Program-made: the position numbers and the translations under genes
In this document: positions 8,237 to 17,440 of the stretch, one piece after another
Position numbering within the stretch: the stretch's first letter is position 1
How the letters are laid out: every line of letters begins with the position of its first letter
The notes under the pieces: generated by a model
Seen by the model: the letters and a program-made list of their open reading frames with translations, nothing else
The model's database searches: none
What the model was told of the DNA's origin: nothing
Source: Lentzea aerocolonigenes
GTDB lineage: Bacteria > Actinomycetota > Actinomycetes > Mycobacteriales > Pseudonocardiaceae
DNA: 43,659 nucleotides
Reading direction: 5' to 3'
NCBI RefSeq assembly: GCF_000955955.1
Contig: NZ_JYJG01000194.1
Location: forward strand, 1 to 43,659

Positions 8237-11200
8237 TCACGTACCGGGCAAGGTCCAGCTGGCGGGGCCACCGGGCGAAACCGGACGGATCGGGCCGGTC
8301 GTCTCGCTGTCCGGCGCGCCGCCCACGGGGACGATCGGGCCGGTCCTCTCCTGCTCGGACTCGCCCTTCCGCCCGGCCGGCTCCCCCGCGGGTGGCTGCT
8401 CGCCGAACGACTGGCTCGGGTTGAACAGGGAGTCGGCCGCGGGCTGCGGTGTCTCGAACGGCTGTCCCGAACCGAAGGCCGGCTCGAGGCTCGACCGGTT
8501 CTCGGGGGGCGCCGGGAACTGCTGGGAACCGAACGCCGAGCCTGCCTGAAACAGCGAGTCCGTGCCCGGCGTGGCTGTCGTGGTCGGCTCCGGTGCCGGG
8601 GAACCGAACGGCTGCCCTGGCCGAAAGAGGGAGTCAGCTCCCGCTCCGGATCCTGTGGCGGACTCCGGCGACTGCTGGGATCCGAACGACTCCCCTGGAC
8701 GAACCTGGAAGTCAGCGCCTGGCCCAGGCTGAGAACCGAACGGCTCATCGGGACGAACCTGGAAGTCCGCGCCTGCGCCAGACCCTCTGGCGGATTCCAG
8801 CGCAGGCTGAGAACCGAACGACTCACCAGGACGAACCTGGAAGTCCGCGCCTGGCCCAGACCCTCTGGCGGACTCCGGCGCAGGCTCAGAACCGAACGAC
8901 TCGCCCGGCCGAACCAAGAAGTCAGAGCCTGTTCCGGCAGCTGGCTCCGGCTGTGGCGAACCAGTGGGCTGACCGGGGTTGAAGAGCGAGTCGGTGTTGG
9001 ACGGTTGCTCGGGTTCGGAAGCGGACCATTCCGGGACGGGCAGGTCCACGGCGTCCATCTGTTCCTCGTCGGAGCGACGGCCGGTCTCGTAGGCGACCAG
9101 TGCTTCCGCCAGCAGGTCGGCGAGGCTCAGGTCGCTGGGCTTGCGGCGGCTGCTCGGGCGGCCCGTCCGCGCGCCAGGCTCGTCCTTCGCCTCGGCGGGT
9201 TGGACGATGCCCGCGGCCTCGTAGGCGGTCGGCGCGGCAGCATCCGGCGCAACGATCTCGGCTTGAACCGGCTCGGTAACCGGGTCCGGTTCGGCCGACG
9301 GCTCGGATTCCGTGGCGAAGAAGTCGTACTGCGGCGGCGAGTCGAGCCCCGCTGCGGGCGCGGGGATCACGGACGTCGCCGGGTCGAAATCGGTGCCGGT
9401 GGCATCGGGCGTCGCCGAGCCGGACGCCGGACCGGCATCCGGGGCCGAGGACGGCTCGTCGGGCTCACGGACCGACATCGTCACGATGGGGTCGACGTCG
9501 AAGTCGTCAGCGATCTCGAAGTTGGCCCAGCCGCCCGGATCCGGCTGGCTTCCCTGGCCGGACGACGTCGGGTCGGCCTGCGGGGACGGATCCGGCTGGG
9601 TGCCGAACCCCGCCTGGGTGCCGAAGGTGGGCTGGGAACCGAAGTTCTGCGTGCCGAAGCTGGTCTGCGTCCCGAAGGTCGGCTGGCCACCGAACCCGGT
9701 CTGAGTGCCGAAGGCCGACTGTCCGCCGGTGTTGGGCTGACCAGCGAACCCCGCCTCGGTTCCCGCCTCTGCTGGGTTGCCGGAGCCGGACTCGGCACCG
9801 AACCCGGGCCGGCCACCGAACCCACGCGCACTTTCGGCACCAGGATCGCCGCCGAACCCGCGCTCACCGGAACCGGACTCACTGCCGAAGCCGCGCTCGC
9901 TCGCGGCACCCGGCTCGGTGCCGAAGCCTGGTCGGCCAGGTGTGGCGCGCTGGTCCGGAAGTGCGGTCAGGGGGACCGGGGTGGTGGGGACGTCCGCGGA
10001 GTCGTCCTCGACGTCTGCCGCGCTCAGAAACGTGCTCGAGAGCAGGTCCGGCTCCGGGGGCTGCGGGATCTCGTCCGGGACCGGCACCGACGGCACCGGG
10101 TCCGGGATCGGTGAGTGCGGCTTGTGCTCCGGGTCCGGGTCGGGGGCGGGCGTTGGGTGCTCCGCCGGGTCCGGGGACGGGATCGAGGACGTCGACCACC
10201 GCTGACCGGTGAAGTCGAGGTTGGAGTAGTCGCGCTCCGGGAGGGTGCGCTCGTCGGCCGGGGTCGCGGGGAAGCCCGCGGCCGGGGTGTGGAGCGGGTA
10301 GGCCGGGGGCGGGTCGTCCAGGTGGGGGCCGAAGTCCGGGGCGGCCGGCGGGCGCGAGAACGCCGCGGACAGGCCCGAGCGGGACGGGGCGTCCGGCGTG
10401 TTCGGGTCGGCGAAGTAGTTCGGGGCGTCCGGGTGGTCCTGGCCGCCGAAGGAGGATTGCGGGGCCGGATCGTCCTGGCGCAGACGGGACGGTGGTTCCA
10501 CTCGCCACGACGGGGCGTCCGTGCTCGAGGCTGCCTCGGCGTCCCGGGCACGGCGGCGGCCGCCTGCTCGCAGACCCTGGGCCTTGAGCATCTCCAGGAC
10601 GCTTTCCGGCTGGGCTCTGGACGCCTCTTCGCGGGCCGCGGCTTCTCTGCGCGCTGCTTCCTCGCGGACCGCGGCCTCGCGTTCCGCGACTTCACGGGCG
10701 GCGGCGGCACGGGCCAGTTCCTCGCGCGCCGCGGCTTCGCGGGCTGCGGCTTCGCGTTCGGCGGCTTCGCGTTCGGCGGCCTGGCGAGCGGCTTCCTGGC
10801 GAGCGGCTTCTTCCGCCGCTTCGCGTTCTGCCTGGGCGCGTTGCTCGGCGCGGGCCTGGCGTTCCGCCTCGATCTGGCGGCGGGCCTCGCGCTGCAGCTC
10901 CATGAGCTGTTCTTCGACCTTGCGCTTGCGTTCCTGGTCCGGGCTCAGCTGCGGGGCCGCAGGTGCTGGCTCGGGGGTCTCGGCGACGGTGGACGGCTGG
11001 TCTTCGTCGATCTCGCCCGCGGCGACTCTGGCTGCGCGGCGGCGGCCGCTCACCATGGCGCCGGCGGAGGCGATCAGACCTGAGGCGGGGACTGTGCGGT
11101 CGGAAGAAGGCACGACAGGGGGTGGGGGTTCCAAGGGTTCCGGTGTCTTGTCGTCGGGTTCGCCGAACGGCTGGACCGTGCGCCACCTCTCGGCGGCGTG

Positions 11201-12478
11201 CTGGCGTGCCGCGGACAAACCCTCCACGGTCATGTCTTCGGCAGCTCTGCGGACGCGCTTGACCTTCAGGCCATCGCCCTTGCGGACCTGGACCGGGCGC
11301 CACGTGCGGAGCTGTTGCTTCAAAGCGGCGGACAGGACGCCGTCGGTCACGATCTGCATGCCCTCGGCCGGGCGGAGCAGGCTCGCCAGTTGCTGGTGCA
11401 GATCCGCGGGCTGGCGGTGGACGCCGGAGAACTCGGCCGCGAGTCTGGCGCGCACCGCGTAGACGGCGCGGGCTCTGCGGCGTTCGGCGGCGTGGGCGGA
11501 GCGCAGGTTCGTCAGCGCGTCGGCCAGTTCGCCGGACACCTCGTGCACGTGCGCCAGTGCCAGCAGGCTTTCCGCCAGCAACGTGTCGAGCTGGTGGCGT
11601 TCGGCACTGGCCGCGGCCTCGCGCAACATCTCGCGGGCGAGCGCCACCCGGCCCGCGGGGAGATGGACGCGTGTCGCGAGAGCCAGGCGCAGCCAGCCGG
11701 TGGTGGAGGCCGATGGCGCGCGCACCGGGCGGTCGAGCAGTGGCGTGCCGACCTCGCTCGCGTCGAGCAGGCGGTTCGCGTCCATCAGCGCCAGCACCAG
11801 TTCCAGCGTGAGCCGGCCCATGCCCTGACCGCTGTCCGCCGACGGGTCGGCGAACCTGCCGAGCAGGTCGAGGCCTTCGCGCGCGGCACCGATGGCGGCG
11901 GCGATGTCGCCCCAGCGACGGTGCTGGGCTGCCTGCACCGCGCGGATCAGGCCGCGCAGCAGCAGGCGGGTGTCCTCGTCGAGCGTCGTGTCGGCGACGT
12001 AGAGCTGGTCCGCCTCGGCGAGCGCCCGCGTGGGCTCGTCGCCGCGGCCGACCGTGACGAGGCATTCGCTGGCCTGCACCAGAGCGGAGGCCCGCAGTTC
12101 CGCGGGCACGTCCGGCGCTTCCAGCACGGGCGTCACCGCGGCGAAGCCCGTGAGCGGTGCGCCCACGGACCGCGCGCACGCCGCGAGCTCCACCCGCAGC
12201 AGCCACGCGGTCTCGTGTTCACCGGCGGCCTCGGCCGCCTTCAGCGCGTCGATCGCCCTGTCGGCGATGCGGACGCCGCGGCCCACGCGGTTGCCCGCGA
12301 AGACCACCAGCGACTCGGCGCGGAGCCGGTCGGCTTCGTCGCGGCGGGTGGAGGCGAGCGCAACCGCCCGCTCACCGAGCACCAGAGCGAGCTCCGGTGC
12401 CCGCCAACGCAGCATCCAGGCGGGCACGACCAGCGTGCTCACCTCGACGTTCGCCTGCGTCTCGCCCCTCGCCGCCAC
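8237..12478 (-). CDS. Large TPR / coiled-coil / FG-repeat low-complexity protein
   Basis: Encodes 1413 residues that divide into clear parts. Residues 1-380 are an alpha-helical, Ala/Leu-rich region resembling tetratricopeptide repeats. Residues about 510-620 are an uninterrupted Ala/Arg/Glu helix (many EREAAAREAA-like units), probably a long coiled coil or single alpha-helix. Residues about 840-960 are Gly/Phe/Gln-rich with repeated FGTQ, GFGG and FGSQ units. Residues about 1110-1135 hold a more conserved-looking segment (LSLADLLAEALVAYETGRRS). Residues 1160-1365 carry eight imperfect copies of a unit like DFQVRPGESFGSQ. There is no signal peptide or membrane segment. The GTG start at 12478 follows the ettA stop by 18 bases, so it is in the ettA operon; other GTG/ATG starts a few codons downstream are possible. 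Mycobacteria lack a gene here as I recall. Function is unknown; a scaffold role is a guess. Confidence 0.85.
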   Translation of the reverse strand: MAARGETQANVEVSTLVVPAWMLRWRAPELALVLGERAVALASTRRDEADRLRAESLVVFAGNRVGRGVRIADRAIDALKAAEAAGEHETAWLLRVELAACARSVGAPLTGFAAVTPVLEAPDVPAELRASALVQASECLVTVGRGDEPTRALAEADQLYVADTTLDEDTRLLLRGLIRAVQAAQHRRWGDIAAAIGAAREGLDLLGRFADPSADSGQGMGRLTLELVLALMDANRLLDASEVGTPLLDRPVRAPSASTTGWLRLALATRVHLPAGRVALAREMLREAAASAERHQLDTLLAESLLALAHVHEVSGELADALTNLRSAHAAERRRARAVYAVRARLAAEFSGVHRQPADLHQQLASLLRPAEGMQIVTDGVLSAALKQQLRTWRPVQVRKGDGLKVKRVRRAAEDMTVEGLSAARQHAAERWRTVQPFGEPDDKTPEPLEPPPPVVPSSDRTVPASGLIASAGAMVSGRRRAARVAAGEIDEDQPSTVAETPEPAPAAPQLSPDQERKRKVEEQLMELQREARRQIEAERQARAEQRAQAEREAAEEAARQEAARQAAEREAAEREAAAREAAAREELARAAAAREVAEREAAVREEAARREAAAREEASRAQPESVLEMLKAQGLRAGGRRRARDAEAASSTDAPSWRVEPPSRLRQDDPAPQSSFGGQDHPDAPNYFADPNTPDAPSRSGLSAAFSRPPAAPDFGPHLDDPPPAYPLHTPAAGFPATPADERTLPERDYSNLDFTGQRWSTSSIPSPDPAEHPTPAPDPDPEHKPHSPIPDPVPSVPVPDEIPQPPEPDLLSSTFLSAADVEDDSADVPTTPVPLTALPDQRATPGRPGFGTEPGAASERGFGSESGSGERGFGGDPGAESARGFGGRPGFGAESGSGNPAEAGTEAGFAGQPNTGGQSAFGTQTGFGGQPTFGTQTSFGTQNFGSQPTFGTQAGFGTQPDPSPQADPTSSGQGSQPDPGGWANFEIADDFDVDPIVTMSVREPDEPSSAPDAGPASGSATPDATGTDFDPATSVIPAPAAGLDSPPQYDFFATESEPSAEPDPVTEPVQAEIVAPDAAAPTAYEAAGIVQPAEAKDEPGARTGRPSSRRKPSDLSLADLLAEALVAYETGRRSDEEQMDAVDLPVPEWSASEPEQPSNTDSLFNPGQPTGSPQPEPAAGTGSDFLVRPGESFGSEPAPESARGSGPGADFQVRPGESFGSQPALESARGSGAGADFQVRPDEPFGSQPGPGADFQVRPGESFGSQQSPESATGSGAGADSLFRPGQPFGSPAPEPTTTATPGTDSLFQAGSAFGSQQFPAPPENRSSLEPAFGSGQPFETPQPAADSLFNPSQSFGEQPPAGEPAGRKGESEQERTGPIVPVGGAPDSETTGPIRPVSPGGPASWTLPGT
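8385..9000. repeat. Tandem coding repeats, eight degenerate copies
   Basis: The 3' end of the 1413-residue gene holds eight degenerate units of roughly 18-28 codons. Their shared core at protein level is D-[S/F]-[L/Q]-[F/V]-x-P-G-x-x-F-G-S. The middle copies (about 8650-8900) are also nearly identical at DNA level (the segment coding for DFQVRPGESFGSQ recurs), which points to recent duplication and a risk of assembly collapse. Confidence 0.8.
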
Positions 12479-12496
12479 GACGTCGCCGTTGCCCTC

Positions 12497-14172
<1,676 letters not shown>

Positions 14173-14452
14173 GGCGGCGATCGTAGAGCGGTGCTCAGAG
14201 GCTCCTGACCTCGGTCGCCGACAAGCAGCCGTCCACCCCCGGATCAAGCGTCACGCGACTCGGTGACCAGCCCGTTCCGTTCGAACGTGAACGACTCTCG
14301 GCGACCGGGCCTCAGCGGCCCCGATCTACGAGCTTCCCTCCTTCGTGGATTGCGGTGCGCACATCATCTCCGGCGGCGTTGCCGGATCGGGCGGGTTCCC
14401 GAACTCCTGTGCGCGGTTGCCCCGAAAGTCGCAAGATCAAAACGGTGCCGGA

Positions 14453-14866
14453 TCAGAACGGGATCGCCTCTTCGACGAGATCCTCGCCGACCCGCGGTTC
14501 AACGACCGGAGTGGATCCCAGTGACTGCACGCGACTCAAGTCCAGTCCGACGTGCAGCGCGTCGAGACTCAGCGACGATCGTTTCACGTCGTCCTTCTCG
14601 TAGTACCGCATGCGCAGCTTGCCCTGGACGATCACGGGATCACCTTTGGACAGCGTGGTCTTGACGCTGTCGGCGAGCTTGCGCCAGCAGGAGACGCCGA
14701 GCCAGATCGTCTCGCCGTCCTCCCAGTCGCCCAGCGACGTGTTGTAGCGCCGTTCGGTCGACGCCATGCGGAAGAACGCGCTCGTCTTGCCTTCCTCGCC
14801 GTGCCGGTACGTGATGTCGCCGGTAACAGTGCCAACAACGGTGATCACGGTGGAATTCCAGGACAT
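14453..14866 (-). CDS. ssb: Single-stranded DNA-binding protein, second (SsbB-like) type
   Basis: Encodes 137 residues with a single OB fold over about residues 1-110. Typical SSB motifs are VTGDITYRHGEEGKTSAFFRMA-like strands (residues about 14-35, only partly quoted) and the strand-turn GDPVIVQGKLRMRYYEKDD around residues 75-93. The C-terminus ends in EEAIPF, a variant of the acidic DDDIPF tip that recruits replication and repair proteins. The protein corresponds by position and size to the M. tuberculosis Rv2478c paralogue upstream of ettA, not to the replication SSB encoded next to rpsF/rplI. Paralogous SSBs in actinomycetes act in chromosome segregation during sporulation or in natural DNA processing; which applies here is unknown. 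Two near-matches to the DnaA box lie upstream (14946-14954, 14964-14972). Confidence 0.93.
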   Translation of the reverse strand: MSWNSTVITVVGTVTGDITYRHGEEGKTSAFFRMASTERRYNTSLGDWEDGETIWLGVSCWRKLADSVKTTLSKGDPVIVQGKLRMRYYEKDDVKRSSLSLDALHVGLDLSRVQSLGSTPVVEPRVGEDLVEEAIPF

Positions 14867-14945
14867 CGGGTTCGCCTCCAGGTCGCGGGTGTGCTGGTCC
14901 AGGTTGCTCCGGGAGGCGGGGTGGGAACCGGGGTGGACGGGGATC

Positions 14946-14972
14946 TGTGGATTACTCGCGGGTTGTGGACAG
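14946..14972. promoter_or_regulatory. DnaA-box-like pair upstream of ssb
   Basis: TGTGGATTA (14946-14954) and TGTGGACAG (14964-14972) lie 80-106 bases upstream of the ssb start in the same orientation. Each differs by one base from a known DnaA box form (TGTGGATAA and TGTGGACAA). Suggestive of replication-linked control of ssb, not proven. Confidence 0.3.
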
Positions 14973-15046
14973 GTCGCGATCTTCAGCCACCTCGAACCGC
15001 GAAATTGTCAGACCTGTGTGCTAGTGCGGCGCTCGAGCCGGACCGA

Positions 15047-15066
15047 GTGAGTGAGCGCCCACTCAT
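15047..15066. promoter_or_regulatory. Upstream TetR operator (imperfect)
   Basis: Imperfect palindrome GTGAGTGAGC/GCCCACTCAT. It matches the downstream perfect operator at 16 of 20 positions and is centred 24 bp upstream of it, just before the -35 element. Confidence 0.65.
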
Positions 15067-15103
15067 TGACATGAGTGAGGACTCACTCATACAGTTGCGG
15101 ACG
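15066..15103 (+). promoter_or_regulatory. Promoter of the TetR-ABC operon (leaderless)
   Basis: A perfect -35 TTGACA (15066-15071), an 18-base spacer and the -10 TACAGT (15090-15095) place the transcription start at about 15102-15103, exactly on the GTG start codon. The spacer is filled by the operator at 15071-15090. Confidence 0.7.
15071..15090. promoter_or_regulatory. Downstream TetR operator (perfect palindrome)
   Basis: Perfect 9-bp arms ATGAGTGAG and CTCACTCAT separated by GA, filling the spacer between -35 and -10. Such placement is classical for autorepression by the TetR protein encoded just downstream. Confidence 0.8.
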
Positions 15104-15717
15104 TGTCAGAGGAACCACGCCGCCGCCGCGCCCCCGCGATGAGCCCGGAAGACCGCCGTGAGGCGATCCTCCAGGCCACGCTGCCGCTCGTCGTGAAGGC
15201 CGGCGCGAACGTCACCACCAGCCAGATCGCCGCGGCGGCCGGCATCGCCGAAGGCACGGTGTTCCGCGTCTTCAAGGACAAGGCCGAACTGCTCAACGCG
15301 GTCATCCAGCGCGCGTTGCTCGCCGACGACGAAGTGGCCCGCATCGAAGCGGTGCCCACCGACCTGCCTATCGAGCAGCGGCTCGTGGAAGCGACCGGCA
15401 CGGTGACCGGCTACCTCGACCGCATGTGGAGCGTCATGGGCGCACTGCGCGAGTCCGGTTACCAGCCGAGCCAGGAGGACCACGAGAAGCACAAGGGCCC
15501 ACCGGAGGGCATGCTCCGCGTCTCGAACGCGATCGCCGAGCTGTTCGCCGACGCGGACCTCCGCACCAGCCCCGAGCACGCCGCCCGCCTGCTGCTCGGT
15601 TTCGTCTTCACCAACCGCCTGCAAGGCAAGGGCTTCGGCGAGACGACCGTCGAACCGGCGCAGCTCGTCGAACTTTTCCTGCACGGCGCACTCAAATCAG
15701 GGGGAGCAGATGTCTGA
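15103..15717 (+). CDS. TetR/AcrR family repressor of the adjacent ABC exporter
   Basis: Encodes 204 residues. The N-terminal helix-turn-helix spans about residues 17-65 with the TetR signature TTSQIAAAAGIAEGTVFRVFKDKAELL (quoted in part: TSQIAAAAGIAEGTVFRVF). The C-terminal two thirds is the variable ligand-binding domain. The GTG start at 15103 coincides with the predicted transcription start of a TTGACA/TACAGT promoter, giving a leaderless message; two palindromic operators overlap that promoter. The stop overlaps the ABC ATPase start by 8 bases, so repressor and exporter are one translationally coupled operon. Likely role: sense a toxic compound or antibiotic and derepress its exporter. 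The ligand is unknown. Confidence 0.93.
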   Translation: MSEEPRRRRAPAMSPEDRREAILQATLPLVVKAGANVTTSQIAAAAGIAEGTVFRVFKDKAELLNAVIQRALLADDEVARIEAVPTDLPIEQRLVEATGTVTGYLDRMWSVMGALRESGYQPSQEDHEKHKGPPEGMLRVSNAIAELFADADLRTSPEHAARLLLGFVFTNRLQGKGFGETTVEPAQLVELFLHGALKSGGADV

Positions 15718-16633
15718 GCTCATGATCGAAGCCACCGAGGTGAGCAAGAGATTCGGTGACGTGCACGCCCTCGACGGCGTCAGCGTCACCGCGAAGAAGG
15801 GCTCCGTGCTCGGCCTGCTGGGCCACAACGGCGCCGGCAAGACCACGCTGATCAACATCCTCACCACGATGCTGCCGCTGTCCGCAGGCAGCGCGAGGAT
15901 CGCCGGTTTCGACGTCTCGAAGCAGAGCCACGAGGTCCGCAGCCGGATCGGCCTGACCGGCCAGTTCGCCGCCGTCGACGAACAGCTCAGCGGCCACGAC
16001 AACCTCGTGCTCATCGCCCGCCTGCTGGGCGCCAGCCGCAAGCAGGCCCATCAGCGCGCGGACGACCTGCTGGAGCAGTTCGACCTCACCGACGCCGCCA
16101 AGCGCAACGCCAAGACCTACTCCGGCGGCATGCGGCGCCGGCTCGACCTGGCCGCGTCCCTGGTCGGCAATCCCGAGGTGCTGTTCCTGGACGAGCCGAC
16201 CACCGGCCTCGACCCGGCCAGCCGCCTGGCGATGTGGGAGATCGTCGAGAAGCTCACCGCGGACGGCACGACCGTGCTGCTCACGACGCAGTACCTGGAC
16301 GAGGCCGACCGGCTCGCCGACACCATCACCGTGCTGTCCCACGGCAAGGTCGTCGCGTCCGGCACCAGCTCCGAGCTCAAGGCCCAGGTCGGCCAGCGCA
16401 CCGTGACCGTCACGCTCGACTCGGTGTCCGAAGTGGACATCGCGCTGAAGGCGATCAACGCGGTGGGCCTGCACCCCGTCGCCGAAGGTCTCACGCTCAC
16501 CACGCCCGTCAGCGCGTCACGCGACCTGGCGACGGTCGTGCGCGCGTTGGACGACAACGGCTTGGAGGCGCACGAGATCGGCCTCGCGGAGCCCACTTTG
16601 GACGACGTCTACCTCACTCTCGCCGCGAACTAG
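15710..16633 (+). CDS. ABC transporter ATP-binding protein (DrrA-like)
   Basis: Encodes 307 residues, the size of daunorubicin-resistance DrrA-type ATPases. Walker A is GHNGAGKTTL at about residues 39-48, the signature is YSGGMRRRLDLAASL (about 138-152), Walker B is VLFLDEPTTGLD (about 157-168) and the H-loop region TTQYLDEADRLAD follows. The C-terminal about 80 residues form the regulatory extension of DrrA-like exporters. It energises the membrane protein encoded next (10-base gap) for export of a hydrophobic drug or lipid. Translationally coupled to the upstream TetR gene by an 8-base overlap; GGGGAG precedes the ATG. Substrate not predictable. Confidence 0.95.
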   Translation: MSELMIEATEVSKRFGDVHALDGVSVTAKKGSVLGLLGHNGAGKTTLINILTTMLPLSAGSARIAGFDVSKQSHEVRSRIGLTGQFAAVDEQLSGHDNLVLIARLLGASRKQAHQRADDLLEQFDLTDAAKRNAKTYSGGMRRRLDLAASLVGNPEVLFLDEPTTGLDPASRLAMWEIVEKLTADGTTVLLTTQYLDEADRLADTITVLSHGKVVASGTSSELKAQVGQRTVTVTLDSVSEVDIALKAINAVGLHPVAEGLTLTTPVSASRDLATVVRALDDNGLEAHEIGLAEPTLDDVYLTLAAN

Positions 16634-16642
16634 GGGGACATC

Positions 16643-17440
16643 ATGGCGACCTTGACCTGGCACGGCAGCAGCTACCCGACACAGGTGCTGGTGCTGACCG
16701 GCCGTTCACTCAGAGCTTTGCTGCGCACACCGCTGCTCGTCTTCTTCAGCGTGCTGCAGCCGTTGATCATGCTGACGCTGTTCAGCCAGATCTTCGGCAG
16801 CATCACCGGCACCGCGAACTTCCCGCCGGGCATGAGCTACATCGACTACCTGCTGCCCGCGATCTTGGTGAACACCGCGATGCAGTCCTCTCTCGCGTCC
16901 GGCATCGGACTCGTGCAGGACATGTCGAACGGTGTGCTCGCACGGTTCCGTTCACTACCCATCAGGCCGAGCACGGTTCTGTTGGCGCGCAACCTGTCCG
17001 ACGCGGTGCGGACGGCGTTCCAGCTCGTGCTGATGATCGCGTTCGGCGTGCTCGTGTTCGGGTTCCGGCCCGACGGGGGCATGCTCGGCACTCTCGCCGC
17101 ACTGGGTCTTGCCCTGGTCGTCGGCTGGGCGCTGAGCTGGGTGTTCATCGCGATCGCCGCGTGGGTGCGCAAGGCCGAGCTGATGCAGACCGTCGGCTTC
17201 CTGGCGATGTTCCCGCTGATGTTCGCGTCCAGCGCGTTCGTGCCGGTGGGTGGCCTGCCCGGCTGGCTGCAGGCGGTCGCGAAGGTCAACCCGCTGACCT
17301 ACGCGGTCGATGCCGCCCGCAGCCTCGCCCTGGCCCACCCGGTCACCGGTGTGGCAGGCGCGCTGGCCACGAGCGGCGTGATCGCCGTCATCGGAGCGTT
17401 CTTCGCGGTCCGCGGTTTCCGCCGGCCGCTGGCTCTCTAG
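16643..17440 (+). CDS. ABC transporter permease (DrrB-like, ABC-2 type)
   Basis: Encodes 265 residues with about six membrane segments and the ABC-2 permease pattern: an N-terminal amphipathic stretch with TGRSLRALLRTPLLVFFSVLQP, then helices and the late motif FASSAFVPVGGLPGWLQAVAKVNP around residues 190-215 (both quoted only in part in databases; here the key piece is VPVGGLPGWLQ). It forms the transmembrane part of the DrrAB-type exporter with the preceding ATPase; AGGGGGA lies just upstream of its ATG. Its TAG stop is shared with the TAG of the convergent CtaG-family gene in a CTAG tetranucleotide, so the two transcripts collide with no spacer. Confidence 0.93.
   Translation: MATLTWHGSSYPTQVLVLTGRSLRALLRTPLLVFFSVLQPLIMLTLFSQIFGSITGTANFPPGMSYIDYLLPAILVNTAMQSSLASGIGLVQDMSNGVLARFRSLPIRPSTVLLARNLSDAVRTAFQLVLMIAFGVLVFGFRPDGGMLGTLAALGLALVVGWALSWVFIAIAAWVRKAELMQTVGFLAMFPLMFASSAFVPVGGLPGWLQAVAKVNPLTYAVDAARSLALAHPVTGVAGALATSGVIAVIGAFFAVRGFRRPLAL

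Noticed and set aside
8640..8930. Regular repeats that could look like a CRISPR array
   Set aside because: Repeats are in frame, encode related peptide units, vary in spacing and lie within a long gene; no cas genes are present.
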